Made by a program: the position numbers and the translations under genes. A DNA stretch of 64,000 nucleotides from Laguncularia racemosa (Eukaryota; Streptophyta; Magnoliopsida; Myrtales; Combretaceae). Shown here in pieces: positions 47,207 to 58,400 of this stretch. The stretch spans positions 7,440,001 to 7,504,000 of the forward strand of contig JBBMOL010000021.1 in the NCBI GenBank assembly GCA_037954665.1, written 5' to 3'. Under the pieces are notes generated by a model. It had not been told where the DNA came from. It saw only the letters and a program-made list of their open reading frames with translations, and made no database searches. The stretch's first letter is position 1, and each line of letters opens with the position of its first letter.

Positions 47207-49981
47207 AACAAATGAATATGTATTCCTTATCCTGTTAGAAATTAGGGGAAAAAAAAAAGAAAAAACAGGGAAAACTACTAACCTAAGACGTCTTCGGACC
47301 AAACATAGAGCTGTTGTCAAACCTCGCCGATCCCTAGCATAGCACCCCACACTTAGCCGGTCCGACAGCCCCCCTCCGACCAACGGTGACTGGAGCTCTG
47401 TCAATTGATACCCTTGTTTTTTTGTCCGATTTTGCTAATTTATTAAAAATATTAAATTAATTAGGAAAATTATGGAACAATTTTTTCTGAGCTTATTTTA
47501 TGTGTAGATTTATGTAATAATTTTTTTTTTGAAATTTGTGAGTTTTATGCATTGCTATTAAAAACATGTCTTGTTGGCACGAATTTTCAAATTGTTTTTC
47601 AAATATCCAAATGATGTTGTTTCTTGCTCAATATCTTTTTTAGGACCCTTATCACATCTAGTTTATATGTATGTAAATATTTTATGATGATTAACAAGTT
47701 AAATATTTATTACATTTTTATCCCTAAAAACTGCTAAATTTGTAATTTTATAAAATAAATTGATTTTCATTAAATCAATTTATGAAATTGTGACTTAATG
47801 ATTCCTTTAAGGCTATGATGACATGAAGTGTAGTCAGTATTTATTTTACATGTAAATGTGATTATTTGCTTAAGTAATGGTAAGCTTAGGGGTAAAAACA
47901 TAATTTTACTTATATATAAGCGACAACCCCTTTTGTATGAAATGAATAGCTTTATATATTATATATATATATTTGAGTCTATGGCAATTTTCATGGAACT
48001 ATTTGATAGCCTACTCTATTTATAATAAAATTTCCATGAAAAATGACCTAATTTGCTATTTGGTGCCTTCTTCCAATAATACTAGAAGAAATATTTAGAT
48101 GATAATGAGTAATGTGGGGTAAGATATGGGCTGGTTAGATCTGATAGTGCACTATTTCTGGTAAATCTTGTGATATTTTAGTCTATATACACATTTAGGG
48201 ATAAGATCATTAGGTATTTTATGTGATTTTATCATATTTTATGTAAGTGCCAGCAAGTTATATATAGTTCATATAATATTATATAAATATGGTGTCATTA
48301 ATTATATGAATTGGTTTTGCATTGAGACTGAAGATATCTTTCTAAATATAATACTATAAATAGAACCTATAATTGTCCGCGTTCATACAAACCCAACGAT
48401 ACTAATTTCACTATATTCGGATAATTATAGACTAAAATGTATATTTTCATATATTTTATGGAAAATATCGCTTAGTAAAATATGATTATATATATATTCA
48501 TGACCCAATTATATGTACATCGATGGCCCATTCATATAATAGTTCTAAGGTGGAAAAATATATTAATTTAGTAAAATAAACAAAATCTAAATGCTTTCGT
48601 AACTTATATGGAAACTAAACAAGGATTTAATATATATAGAAATTCCAAGCAACTAGTAGCTTAACATAATAGAATGGCTCAAGTAGATGTCATCTCAAGT
48701 GGGATAAATGGTTTACTATATTTTGGAGACTAGAGTATATACGCGCTTGTGATTGTAAGTAAATTGGATGTGCGCATGTTGTACTTGTGATTGGACATTG
48801 AAGTGCTAATTTGGTAGTTGAGCTACATGTTGTGCTGTATTACATTGAATTGATTTTTGTATGAACTATTTGTACATTGATTAATCACCTTTAAGCTAAA
48901 CTAAATTGAATTTAAACTAAAATTCTAATAAGGAATGCATTGTAACCCTTTAGGAGATAACTAGGATTCTTTAGCCAAATATTGACACCTTTAATGAGAT
49001 AATAGGAATAATCTTCCCCTATCTTCAACTAAACTAAGTGACAAGAGAGAAGGTTATAATGAATGTAGGGGCTAATCATGGGTCTGGAGACAACAACTAG
49101 TTTGAAAGGGTCTTGGGAATAGGCAAGACTCTATCTAGTTCGTAGGTCTAGAGACAGTGGTTGGGAGACATATCTCTATAGTTTGCTCACTCTCCTATAA
49201 ATTTTCTTATAGATGTAGAGTAACTATGTCGTGGTTCTTTGACCTATAGGTGTGTACTTGGTTGTAAATAGAGTGTGAGAGTAAAGAATAAAGGGTAAAT
49301 GGACAACCTTCCTTTTGTTTGTTTGGTTTTTAGATCAGTTGGGTCTCTCCTAAGCAACCCAAACTGATTGTGGTCTAGTGGGTGTAGCCAACCAAGTTTA
49401 ACTTTTGTAAATTATATGTAAATGTATTTATATATCTTTAGTTAAATACTATGTTTATCTATACTAGGCTTTAATAGTGAACTAATGATGCTTTAGAGCA
49501 CTTATGTCATTGATGCCTTGTGTATATCAGGTCTATGATAACTATTGAATAGTTAGCCTTATCAAAGGTTGGTATACATCGTGGGATTGGTATGTTTATA
49601 CCATTTTCGGGTGTGACATATTTGATAACACTCTTAAAATTAAATCAAAAGACTATTCCTATTTACTCTAAAATGATAACTTTAAAACCCTTATATTTAA
49701 TCTAAAAACCTTGAAAATATTTTCATCACTAATACGATTTGAAAATAACTAACTTGGCAATAACATACCAAATAATAAAGTAATAACCATAATAATGAAA
49801 AATTGGGAAAGCATTGTTTCTAAAATCTCTATAGTTGTGAATGCTTAACCTTCATTCATTTTTTATTTTTATTTTTACTTTTTTATTTACAATTAGTCTT
49901 AAATACCTTAACTAATCTAAGTATTAGTTACATTAACTAAATAGCCCTACAAAGCAACTAGATTTTATTTGCTCCCAAAAT
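47207..49981. other. Intergenic; possible end of an old LTR
   Basis: A GC-richer island at 47280-47400 has no recognisable coding sense on either strand. At 49605-49618 the sequence TTTTCGGGTGTGACA resembles the 3' end of some gypsy LTRs, but I could not find the matching LTR start or a target duplication. Confidence 0.35.
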
Positions 49982-50768
49982 TAAAGCTATGCAAATGGGT
50001 CATGTGGGCGGGCTTGTTTAACTTGCTTAAAAAATGGGTTAGAATTGATTTTTTTAACTAATTTAAAAAATGAGCCCAACTTGTTTAACTTGTGAGTTAT
50101 AGTGAATCAACTCGTTTAATTCGCACGCTGACTCACCAGCATAAAAAAAGAAAAAATTGGTATAAGTTAACTTAGTTGTATATTACATTCACAACATAAT
50201 ACTAAATCACTAATTCACTCAATCTAATAAATTAAAAAACCTAAGCCACATATCATTATTCATCATTTTCTTTCCTACTCTTCTTTCTTACTTTCTTCTC
50301 TTAGTCATTCTATCTTCCTCATTGGTTTTATCTCTTAATCCTTTCATCATGTTATAATATCCATATTATAAATATGTTGCAATTATAATATCCATATTAT
50401 AAAATAAAATATCAAGTTAATTTATCATGCTACTATATAAATGATATACGATCATTATAGGCTTTATAATTTATACAATTTTAAATGAAAAAAAAATCTA
50501 TTGTTAATAGGTTGTTAGTTAGTCTATATAACCTACTAATATGCATAAATGGGTTAAAGGGTCAATGTTAGCCCCTTTAACTCACCAAAACGTATAAATG
50601 GGTGGGCTTAGTAGGCTAACACAGTTAACTCCCCAACCTATATAGATTGGGTTAGGGTTAACAAAATTTGACCCATTTATTAAATGGGTCATGATGGTTA
50701 GCCCATTTAACTGTGGGCTAAAGTGACCTAGGCTAGGTTGGTTCATTTAATCCACTTGCATAGTTTTA
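49982..50768. mobile_element. Non-autonomous DNA element (hAT-like MITE) with GGGTCATG repeats
   Basis: Left end TAAAGCTATGCAAATGGGTC and the reverse complement of the right end TAAAACTATGCAAGTGGATT form inverted termini (17 of 21). The interior is built of ATGGGTCATG, TTTAACTTG and CCCATTTAA motifs. Flanks CCCAAAAT and CCCATATA share only five of eight bases, so an 8-bp target duplication is uncertain and the hAT label is a guess. Confidence 0.55.
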
Positions 50769-50864
50769 CCCATATATAGCCTACCCTAACCTATTCCTTA
50801 GCTATGCAAATATCTCTTAAAATGGGGAAATAAGGATACACAATCTATAAGCAAAATCCTAGTA

Positions 50865-50869
50865 TATTC
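50865..50869. repeat. Target-site duplication TATTC (left)
   Basis: Identical to 55460-55464. Confidence 0.88.
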
Positions 50870-51930
50870 TGATAGGAATCAAAATCCTATAAGACCTATA
50901 ATTAGGGCAAGAGCCAAAGGATTTCAAATCTTGGCGATGAGGGTCTTCTTGGAACAAACCGATCCCAGAATTATTTATATACCAACCTCTTTTCTATTAC
51001 TTATTTATTGTGTATTCCAGCAGGTACACTTATTGGGCTTTACGGGGCGATGGACAAACTCACCAAGACTCAATTGTGGGTTATCCATGGATCGATCTAA
51101 ATCGAAGATGAGCTGGACCGACGAATTGATTGAAGAATCGGCTTGTGAAGACTATTTTTGTATTTTGTTATTTTTCTTTGAACCATTTATTTTGTAAGCT
51201 TTTGGGACATTTTATTTGGTTGTATTTGGAGATTTAGGACCGGCTACTCTTTAGTGGCATAAATGTAATTGTTTAGTCATTTCAACCCTAATTGCAGCAA
51301 GTATAAATACTTGCTAACTAGGGTTTTCAAGGGACTTTTTGAACATTTGAGAAATTTGAAAATTGTTGCCGTGGGAGCCTCCTCTTCACGCCATCTACTC
51401 TTATCAATTTCACTTGTGAAATTGAATTAGCTTAGCAAATCTTGTGAGTAATATCAAGATTTTACTAAGTTGCTTCTTGTTATTACTAATGTGTAATATC
51501 TAGTGATAATAGGTTGATCTTTGTTTGTCTATTCACACCTAAATTAGGGTTCATATATTGCTTGGTTTTCATGTCAATTGTAAGGATTGGAATTAAATTG
51601 TTCCATTGAATTTGATTGGTATTGGAATCCACTTATTATACTTCTAATTTGGTTCGCGTCTTTTAGGGTTGTGGATCCTTGATTTCATGTCATTTGGGGA
51701 TTTTATCTATAACTTGTTCATGCCAATTTCATTGTAATAGAATCAATTGTATGTGTGTTATTGTTTATTGGTATTATGATCCCTTGAACACATCAACTTT
51801 TGATCAACCGAGCTTACTTGTTCATACAATTAGGGCTCATATTACACTTGTTGTCACGCCATTTTTGGGATTGGTTGAAGTTGTTTTCAATTGGGTTAAT
51901 GTGCTTGGATTTAATCATTTAGGCACATCA
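50870..51930 (+). repeat. 5' LTR of the 4.6-kb element
   Basis: 1061 bp. TATA box TATAAATA at 51302-51309 is followed by CTAGGGTTTTC, a promoter layout common in plant LTRs. A short hairpin CAATTTCACTTGTGAAATTG lies at 51405-51424. Confidence 0.93.
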
Positions 51931-51935
51931 TAATT

Positions 51936-51947
51936 TGGTATTAGCGC
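51936..51947 (+). promoter_or_regulatory. Primer binding site, tRNA-iMet type
   Basis: TGGTATTAGCGC, five bases inside the LTR; two changes from the usual TGGTATCAGAGC. Confidence 0.8.
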
Positions 51948-52339
51948 TTAAGTTAAGAGAAGGGAATTAGTGTTGGTTGATTTTGTTTCATGATCAATTA
52001 GGATTCTTCAATTTGTGATTTGAAATTGTGTATGATGCGAATTGACTTGATTAATTGTCTTGTTGAGAAGTTGAGATTTGTTGCTTGTTGAAGTGGAATT
52101 TGAGGTCTTGTTGAAGCTCCTTGTTGTTGATAATTTTCGTGAAGGAAGAGGAGTAGAAGTGTATTTTTGATTCAAAATTCAGAACTTAGAAATTACCTCA
52201 TTTGTGAAGGAAGTGGAAGTATAATCCATTGCATGTTGTTTCGGACATAAGGAGTATAGTTGTACAATTTTCAGAATTGAATTGGTGGAGTATATGGAAG
52301 CTATTTGATTTTGAAAACACACATTAAGTGATATAAGTT

Positions 52340-52890
52340 ATTGTGTGGTCATTTGAATTTGAAATTACTTCTTACCAATTGTGGAAAGGTTGCAATTAAT
52401 GGAGTAGTTTGAATTTAAATTGTTGCTGCCTTTTTGTGTATGAGTTACGGCTTGCATTGTGTTTTGTAGTGGTGAAAGATTGTATATTTGGAAGTGTGTG
52501 TGTGTGTGTGCTGCACCGCGAGTAAAAAGGTGTGTGTGTGTGTTGATTGAAGGAGTTGCAATGTGGTGTCCTTGAGCTTGCCATGAGGAAGAGTAGTGTT
52601 TCTTTGTGATCATTTGTGATCACTTGGAAAAAGTGGAAATTTGAAAACAAAGAAGAGTGAATGGAGTGTTGATGATTTCAGGATTGTGGTTGTCCTTTAC
52701 CATTTCCAGATTTGAAGTGTGTGGAGAAAAGGAAATTGTTTCAAATTCAAACACCATCTTTAAGTTGAAGAAGTTATTGTATGATAGTTGAGTGAATGAT
52801 TATTTGAATTTGAATTTGCTTCTTACCCTTTGTAGAAGAGGTTGCATTTAAAGTGGAATTTGAATTTGTTGCTGCCTTTGTTTGTAAGTG
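52340..52890 (+). repeat. Duplicated leader segment, copies about 450 bp apart
   Basis: 52346-52440 and 52797-52886 share ATTTGAATTTGAA, TACTTCTTACC/TGCTTCTTACC, GGTTGCA and TTGTTGCTGCCTTT in the same order. Between them are GTGTGTGTG runs (52495-52510, 52531-52541). This looks like an old tandem duplication in the untranslated leader. Short minus-strand frames here are shadows of the GT-rich sequence. Confidence 0.65.
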
Positions 52891-53539
52891 GCGGTGTGAA
52901 GTGAGTTGTTGTAAGTGGAAAATTGGAGTTATATTGTGAAGGAGTGTTGCAATGTGAAGTGTGTGTGTTAAGGTGAAGGTTTTGCACGTGAAGTAAAGTT
53001 GTGGTGAAGTTAGTGCACCATAAGTGAATTGTTGATCGTGTGTGTATGTGTGACGGTGTGAATGTGTAAGTGAGGGAATTGCCACTTGTAAATTTGTGGA
53101 ATTGTATGTGGTATAAGGTGCTACACATAAACACTAATTGTGAGTGTGAAACCATGACGAAGAAAGGGAAATGAGTAGTAGAGTTTGAATTCAAAAACAA
53201 ACATTAAAGTGTGAAAGTAATTGAACTCATTACTTAAACAATTGTTAGTTGAATTTAATCTCCTAACTACTTGGAAGTTTTTATTTGTGCTTCAATTATT
53301 TTATTATACTTGAAGTGACAAGTAGTATTTATTGTATTGGTTGTTTGTTGAACAGTAGGTGTAAGGTTGAAGTGTATTGGTATTGACGTAGTGTAAAGTG
53401 TATTGTGGCTTATTGAAGTTAGTAATCAACCATGTCAAATGATGTGTATACTTCTACTACTTTAGCACATCAAGTATTGACTTCTTCTCTAATCATTGAT
53501 GATGGACAAAGAGAAAATTTGTTCCATACTTCTTGTAGG

Positions 53540-53810
53540 GTATAAGGAAACTTGTGTGTCATAATTGTTGATCAGAAGAGTCTTTATGTGACCTAAAGGG
53601 CTAGGTACCTTCAGCATAGAGGATAAGTACCGTGATGAGCTTGAATGTGATATTCTTCCTATGTGTACATCCTATATATTGCTTGGCAGGCCATGGTTAT
53701 ATGATAAGAGAGTCTTACATGATGGCTTCAGGAATACATATGTATTCCAGCAAGAGGGTAAATGCATCATTCTGAATTCAATGTCACCTTTAGAGGTTCA
53801 AAAGGTTTAG
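53540..53810 (+). pseudogene. Protease-like remnant (gypsy)
   Basis: GNLCVIIVDQKSLYVT (about 53547-53595) resembles the active-site region of gypsy proteases, but the Gly after Asp is lost. The open stretch 53619-53810 reads EDKYRDELECDILPM, YILLGRPWLYDKRVLHDG, NTYVFQQEGKCIIL, the typical C-part with its LLGRPW motif, and ends at TAG. No gag is visible before it and no RT after it. Confidence 0.75.
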
Positions 53811-54130
53811 CAACAGATCTGTAGACTATCAGAGATTCCTGAGAATCATAACTACATGAACTAACCTTCAGAGGACCAAACTGTGCAGAAACAGATATGC
53901 CAACTTTCAGAGGTTCTTGAGGTTCCTAGTTACATGAGCCAACATACAGAGGACAACATTTGTCAGACATAGATGTGCCAACCATCAGAGGTTCCTAAGG
54001 GTCATGGTTAGATGAGCTAACCACCAGAGGACTAAACTGTTCAAAGGCAGTTGTGTCTACCTTCAAAGGTTTCAGAGGTTCATGAGTAGTTGAGCAAACC
54101 CTTAGAGGGCTAAGAGGGTTAAAGACATAC
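53811..54130 (+). repeat. Coding-type tandem repeat, 78 bp (26 residues), four copies
   Basis: Downstream of the protease stop, and in the same frame, units read like QICQLSEVLEVPSYMSQHTE plus about six residues. SE(V/I) blocks recur at 53824, 53900, 53978 and 54057, so each step is 77-79 bp. Several stops lie inside the units, yet the frame is kept through all four. Confidence 0.75.
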
Positions 54131-54384
54131 GGGTAAATTAGGAAAGGAGGCAACAATATCAGTGGAACGGGTTGAGATAAGAGAGGCCTTAGTGGATAAT
54201 GGACTATTACATGTGTTATAGATGAGATATATCCTAGAAATGGAGGAGAGAAAGCAATCACCCCCAATGGTATTTTAGATATTGGGATTCTGCGGTGATA
54301 CTTCTTCAGATAACTAGCTAGGAGGATATAGAGTCTCTACTGCATTTGATTTGTCAAATTTGAGGACAAATCTTTTTGAAGCCT

Positions 54385-54391
54385 GAGGAGA
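54385..54391 (+). promoter_or_regulatory. Polypurine tract of the 4.6-kb element
   Basis: GAGGAGA directly before the right LTR, after GAGGACAAATCTTTTTGAAG, a context often seen before gypsy 3' LTRs. Interrupted by CCT just upstream. Confidence 0.65.
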
Positions 54392-55459
54392 TGATAGGAA
54401 TCAAAATCCTACAAGACCTATCATTATGGTAAGAGCTAAAGGATTTCAAATCTTGGCAATGGGGGTCTTTTTAGAATAAACCGATCCCAGAATTATTTAT
54501 ATATTAACCTCTTTTCTATTACTTATGTATTGTGTATTCCAGTAGGGACACTTATCAGGCCTTACGGGGCGATGGACAAACTCATTAAGACTCAGTTTGT
54601 GGGTTATCTATAGGTCGACCTAAACCGAAGATAAGCTGGACCGACGAAATTAATTTGAAGAACCAGCTTATGAAGACTATTTTTGTATTTTGTTATTTTT
54701 CTTTGAACCATTTATTTTATAAGCTTTTGGGACATTTTATTTGGTTGTATTTGGAGATTTAGGACTGGCTACCCTTTAGTGGCATACATGTAATTGTTTA
54801 GTCATTTCAACCCTAATTGGAGCAAGCATAAATACTTGCTAACTGGGGTTTTTAAGGGACTTTTTGAACATTTGAGAAATCAGAAAATTGTTGTCGTGGG
54901 AGCCTCCTCTTTACGCCATCTACTCTTAACAATTTCACTTGTGAAATTGTTAAGAGTTGGCTTAGCAAATCTTGTAAGTAATATCAAGATTTTACTAAGT
55001 TGCTTTTTGTTATTACTAGTATGTAATATCTAGTGATAATAGGTTGATCTTTGTTTGTCTATTCACACTTAAATTAGGGTTCATATATTGCTTGGTTTTC
55101 ATGTCAATTGTAAGGATTGGAATTAAATTGTTCCATTGAATTTGATTGGTATTGGAATCCACTTATTGTACTTTTAATTTAGTTCACGTCTTTTAGGGTT
55201 GTGGATCCTTGATTTCATGTCATTTGGGGATTTTATCTACAGCTTGTTCACGCTAATTTCATTGTAATAGAATCAATTGTATGTGTTATTGTTGATTGGT
55301 ATTATGATCCCTTGAATACATCAACTTTTGATCAACCGAGCTTACTTGTTCATACAATTAGGGCTCATATTACACTTGTTATCACACCATTTTTGGGATT
55401 GGTTGAAGTTGTTCTTCAATTGGGTTAATTTGCTTGGATTTAATCATTTAGGCACATCA
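54392..55459 (+). repeat. 3' LTR of the 4.6-kb element
   Basis: 1068 bp, aligned with 50870-51930. Its TATA box is changed to CATAAATA (54827-54834), while the hairpin at 54922-54957 is longer and perfect. Confidence 0.93.
54922..54957. promoter_or_regulatory. Perfect 17-bp hairpin in the 3' LTR
   Basis: ACTCTTAACAATTTCAC, TT loop, then its exact complement. The matching site in the other LTR (51398-51433) keeps only a 9-bp stem. About 95 bp after the TATA site, so it would lie near the start of the transcript. Confidence 0.75.
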
Positions 55460-55464
55460 TATTC
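55460..55464. repeat. Target-site duplication TATTC (right)
   Basis: Identical to 50865-50869, directly after the LTR end ACATCA. Confidence 0.88.
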
Positions 55465-58400
55465 CATTTATTTACAAATGATAAATCTTGATTTCTATTA
55501 TCTCTTCTCTTTAGCTCTCACTATGGCTTTGCTGCTTCTTCATCTACTCTTTCTTTTTCTTTTCGAAAGCTACGCATACTTCTTCTTCCTCTTTCTCTAT
55601 CATTCTTCTTTTCCATTTTCCTTTCTCAAACAACCTTTGTTTAAGAAGACAAGAACATAACATGCAAAAACTTTGTTCTGCTCGCCTTTATCACCTTACC
55701 AAACCCCTTTCTTCTTCTCTCCACTTTTCATTTTCCTTTTGATTTGACTTCCCTTATTCTTGATAAAAAAAATAGAGCATCCACTTCATCTTGATCAATC
55801 CTATAGCAACAAAACTTTTCCCTTGGATGTGCCACTCCACCATAATCTTAAATCACTACGACACCTACATACTCATCATTAGCTACAATAAGCTTCGGCT
55901 TAATCCTTAGTCTATTTAAAATTTTTTAGGACTTAGACTCACTCTAGCTTCTTATTCTTGTCAGAGTGGAGGATGCTAAGTGAAGTAAAAGGAAAAGCTA
56001 GTGAGGTATTGGTCGAGGACCTTTGACAAAATTATTAGAGTAGGAAGAGGGATTTAAACTCTCAAGGCCACTATCTAAGTGGTTAGTGCCTATAAGTGGT
56101 AATTTCTTACAATTTTAACTATGTAGCTTAATTAGAAAAAGAGATTTGATGCTTGTGGGGAAGTATATATAAGTTTAAAGAACCATTATTGGTTGAGAAC
56201 ATATTATGGGATCATTATTGAATTGGTGTTGAATGATATGTAGGAATAAGTTCGAATAAGAAATTGAATATTGGAATTAGATTAAAAATTCTTTAAAATT
56301 GTGGCCTAGGATGCCATAGCCTCTATGATAAAGAATTCGAGTTGCTTGAACATTGCTTATAAGATCATGGGATATAAAATCTTTAGAATATATATCTAAA
56401 CATCATTAAAGTAGGATCACATGAAACAAATATCTGGATCCGCCAAATTGTATTTGGTTGTGAGTATTATATAACTATTGCTACGCTTGCAAGTATATAG
56501 TAGGCTCTAGTTGTTGCATTTAATGGAATTTCAAGTCTAAGTTGGGTTTCAAGTTAAGCTTTATTTAAATGGTGATTTGAGAATGTAAGTGGGTGATAAT
56601 AAAGAAACTCAAGGTAAAAATGATAAGATAGTTGTGATTAATGCTTTTGATACTAGTCTTATGTGCTTTGAAGCTTAAACTTAGTAAATAAGTGTTTAAC
56701 AACAGTGTTGTAAGGATAGAAGTTAAACTGAAAATGTTAGAAGTTGAACTAGTGAAAAAAAGGAAGCTTGACTAGAAAAGGTGAAAGGTAGGGTAGAAGG
56801 TACTATAAAGGATAGTGTAGTGATTTTGATGGCTTACAACAAAAACTAGATTTGAATCAACTTATGTTCTATGCTAATTAAGTTATCTATATAAATGAGA
56901 ATTTAAGATTAATAAAAATATAAACATAAAATAATTAGGAATTAAGAATCTAAATCTAAAGAAATTTTTAAAAGAACTATAACTATTGTGAGCCTTTTTG
57001 TGTGCCATGCCTAAAATGCAAGTCCCATTTATCCAAACAAACATCTCTATGAAAAAGTTGATACCTTTGTAACAATTGTAAACTTGCAAAAAATCTAAGT
57101 TAAAATGAAGAAGTTAACATTAAAATACAGAAAAAAGGGCAAAATTGAGATTTTAAAGAACTTAGACAAAATGTTAGCTTGATTGAGTTATATATTTTCT
57201 AGATTCTTACAAGTGATTTTGAGGGTAGTGTTAATTTTCCTAATGATTACTACAACCTTTAGTCCTCATGGTAGAGTGAGCATCTACAATAATTATCATT
57301 GTGTGTGCTTGTAATTAGTTATATTTTTATATTATATATGTCAAATGGATTGAATGTGGGTGTTGGGTTCATATATGCTTGTATTTGCTTGAATTGTTTT
57401 GCCAAGATACCATAAATATCTAAACAAGTATTGGTTGTAGCATAAATTATCTATAGTAACTATTGAGTGTTTGTGTATATGTTGATCACCTTGTAAAACA
57501 CTCTAAAATTTTCAAAACTTAATTGAAATAAGACATGCATAGCCTGATTGCATGTAGAAGGCTGTTACTATTACGTGGTGGTACAAAAAGTCATATGAAG
57601 ATGATTCTTCGTTTGTTACCTTGCCTTGAACTTTGCAAACTATTTTGTATTGAGAAATGCCATCATTTGATTGAGAGTTTGTCTAGAGATCCATTGCTAA
57701 GGGGTGAAAGAAACTGTGTATGCTCCTCACCTCTACATGTTTGTGTATACATGTAGTATAACATTCTATTTCATAAATAAATAATGGATGCCTATGTGAA
57801 CATAATATATTTTAGACATTAATTAAGACTTGAGTGTTGAGATTGGCCTGAGGAGACTGGAACTTAGAGTTGATGTGTTAGAGCTTATTTCCCAATACCT
57901 AATATCAAAGGATGCAAATTTGTACTATATGTGACTTCTAGATGACCATATATATTGTTGCATTCATATGGTTGTATATACATAACATATGTTTAATAAC
58001 TAGCTTGTCTTACTTGAAAAGGGATATGAGTTGATACCTTACTAACCTAGATGTAGTCCATAACTTTATAGTGTTCCTATTCTGCAGGGACCTTAGTTGA
58101 CATTTCCAAGTAGAGCAATGTTAGTGGCGAGTGCTCATGAATTAATAGTTAGGATATGGGATTATGAGAGGACAAGATTAATGTTATATGACTATGTATT
58201 ATTAGAACTTCAAGGAAGTCATATTGTTTATGATAATACTAGACTTTATTATGTATTTGAACTCTTACTATTCATATTTATATCCTTCATTAAGTATTTT
58301 GAGTTAACTACATATGCTTGTGCCCATTTATTATTACTAGGTAAATTGTATATCCCTTTGGTGTAACCTAGAGTAGTGATGTCTTATATACTTTATTGAA

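Larger units (their letters stand above)
50870..55459 (+). mobile_element. Non-autonomous Ty3/gypsy-type LTR retrotransposon, 4.6 kb
   Basis: Two direct repeats of 1061 and 1068 bp start TGATAGGAATC and end GGCACATCA, flanked by TATTC target duplications. Next to the left LTR is an iMet-type primer site; before the right LTR is a GA-rich tract. The 2461-bp interior has no RT, RNase H or integrase. It holds only a protease-like remnant and a coding-type repeat. The copy therefore could only have moved with enzymes from a relative. LTR divergence by eye is about 5-10%. Confidence 0.9.

Noticed and set aside
47192..47404. 70-codon minus-strand frame in a GC-richer island
   Set aside because: Overlaps the right end of the 193-bp MITE and shows no recognisable domain.
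49600..49620. Possible gypsy LTR end GGGTGTGACA, suggesting a solo LTR
   Set aside because: No matching LTR start with a 5-bp duplication could be found upstream.
52365..53200. Minus-strand frames up to 125 codons rich in His and Thr
   Set aside because: Shadows of GTGTGT-rich leader sequence of the plus-strand LTR element.
55328..55660. 110-codon hydrophobic frame, could look like a membrane peptide
   Set aside because: It starts inside the 3' LTR, crosses the target duplication and ends in CT-rich DNA, so it is chance.
56040..56110. Pol III A-box-like TATCTAAGTGGTTAGTGCC
   Set aside because: No B box at the right distance on the same strand, and the B-box-like GGGATTTAAACTC beside it is on the other strand.
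58097..58366. 89-codon frame, Leu/Tyr-rich
   Set aside because: No family match, no homologous exon structure, AT-rich composition like its flanks.
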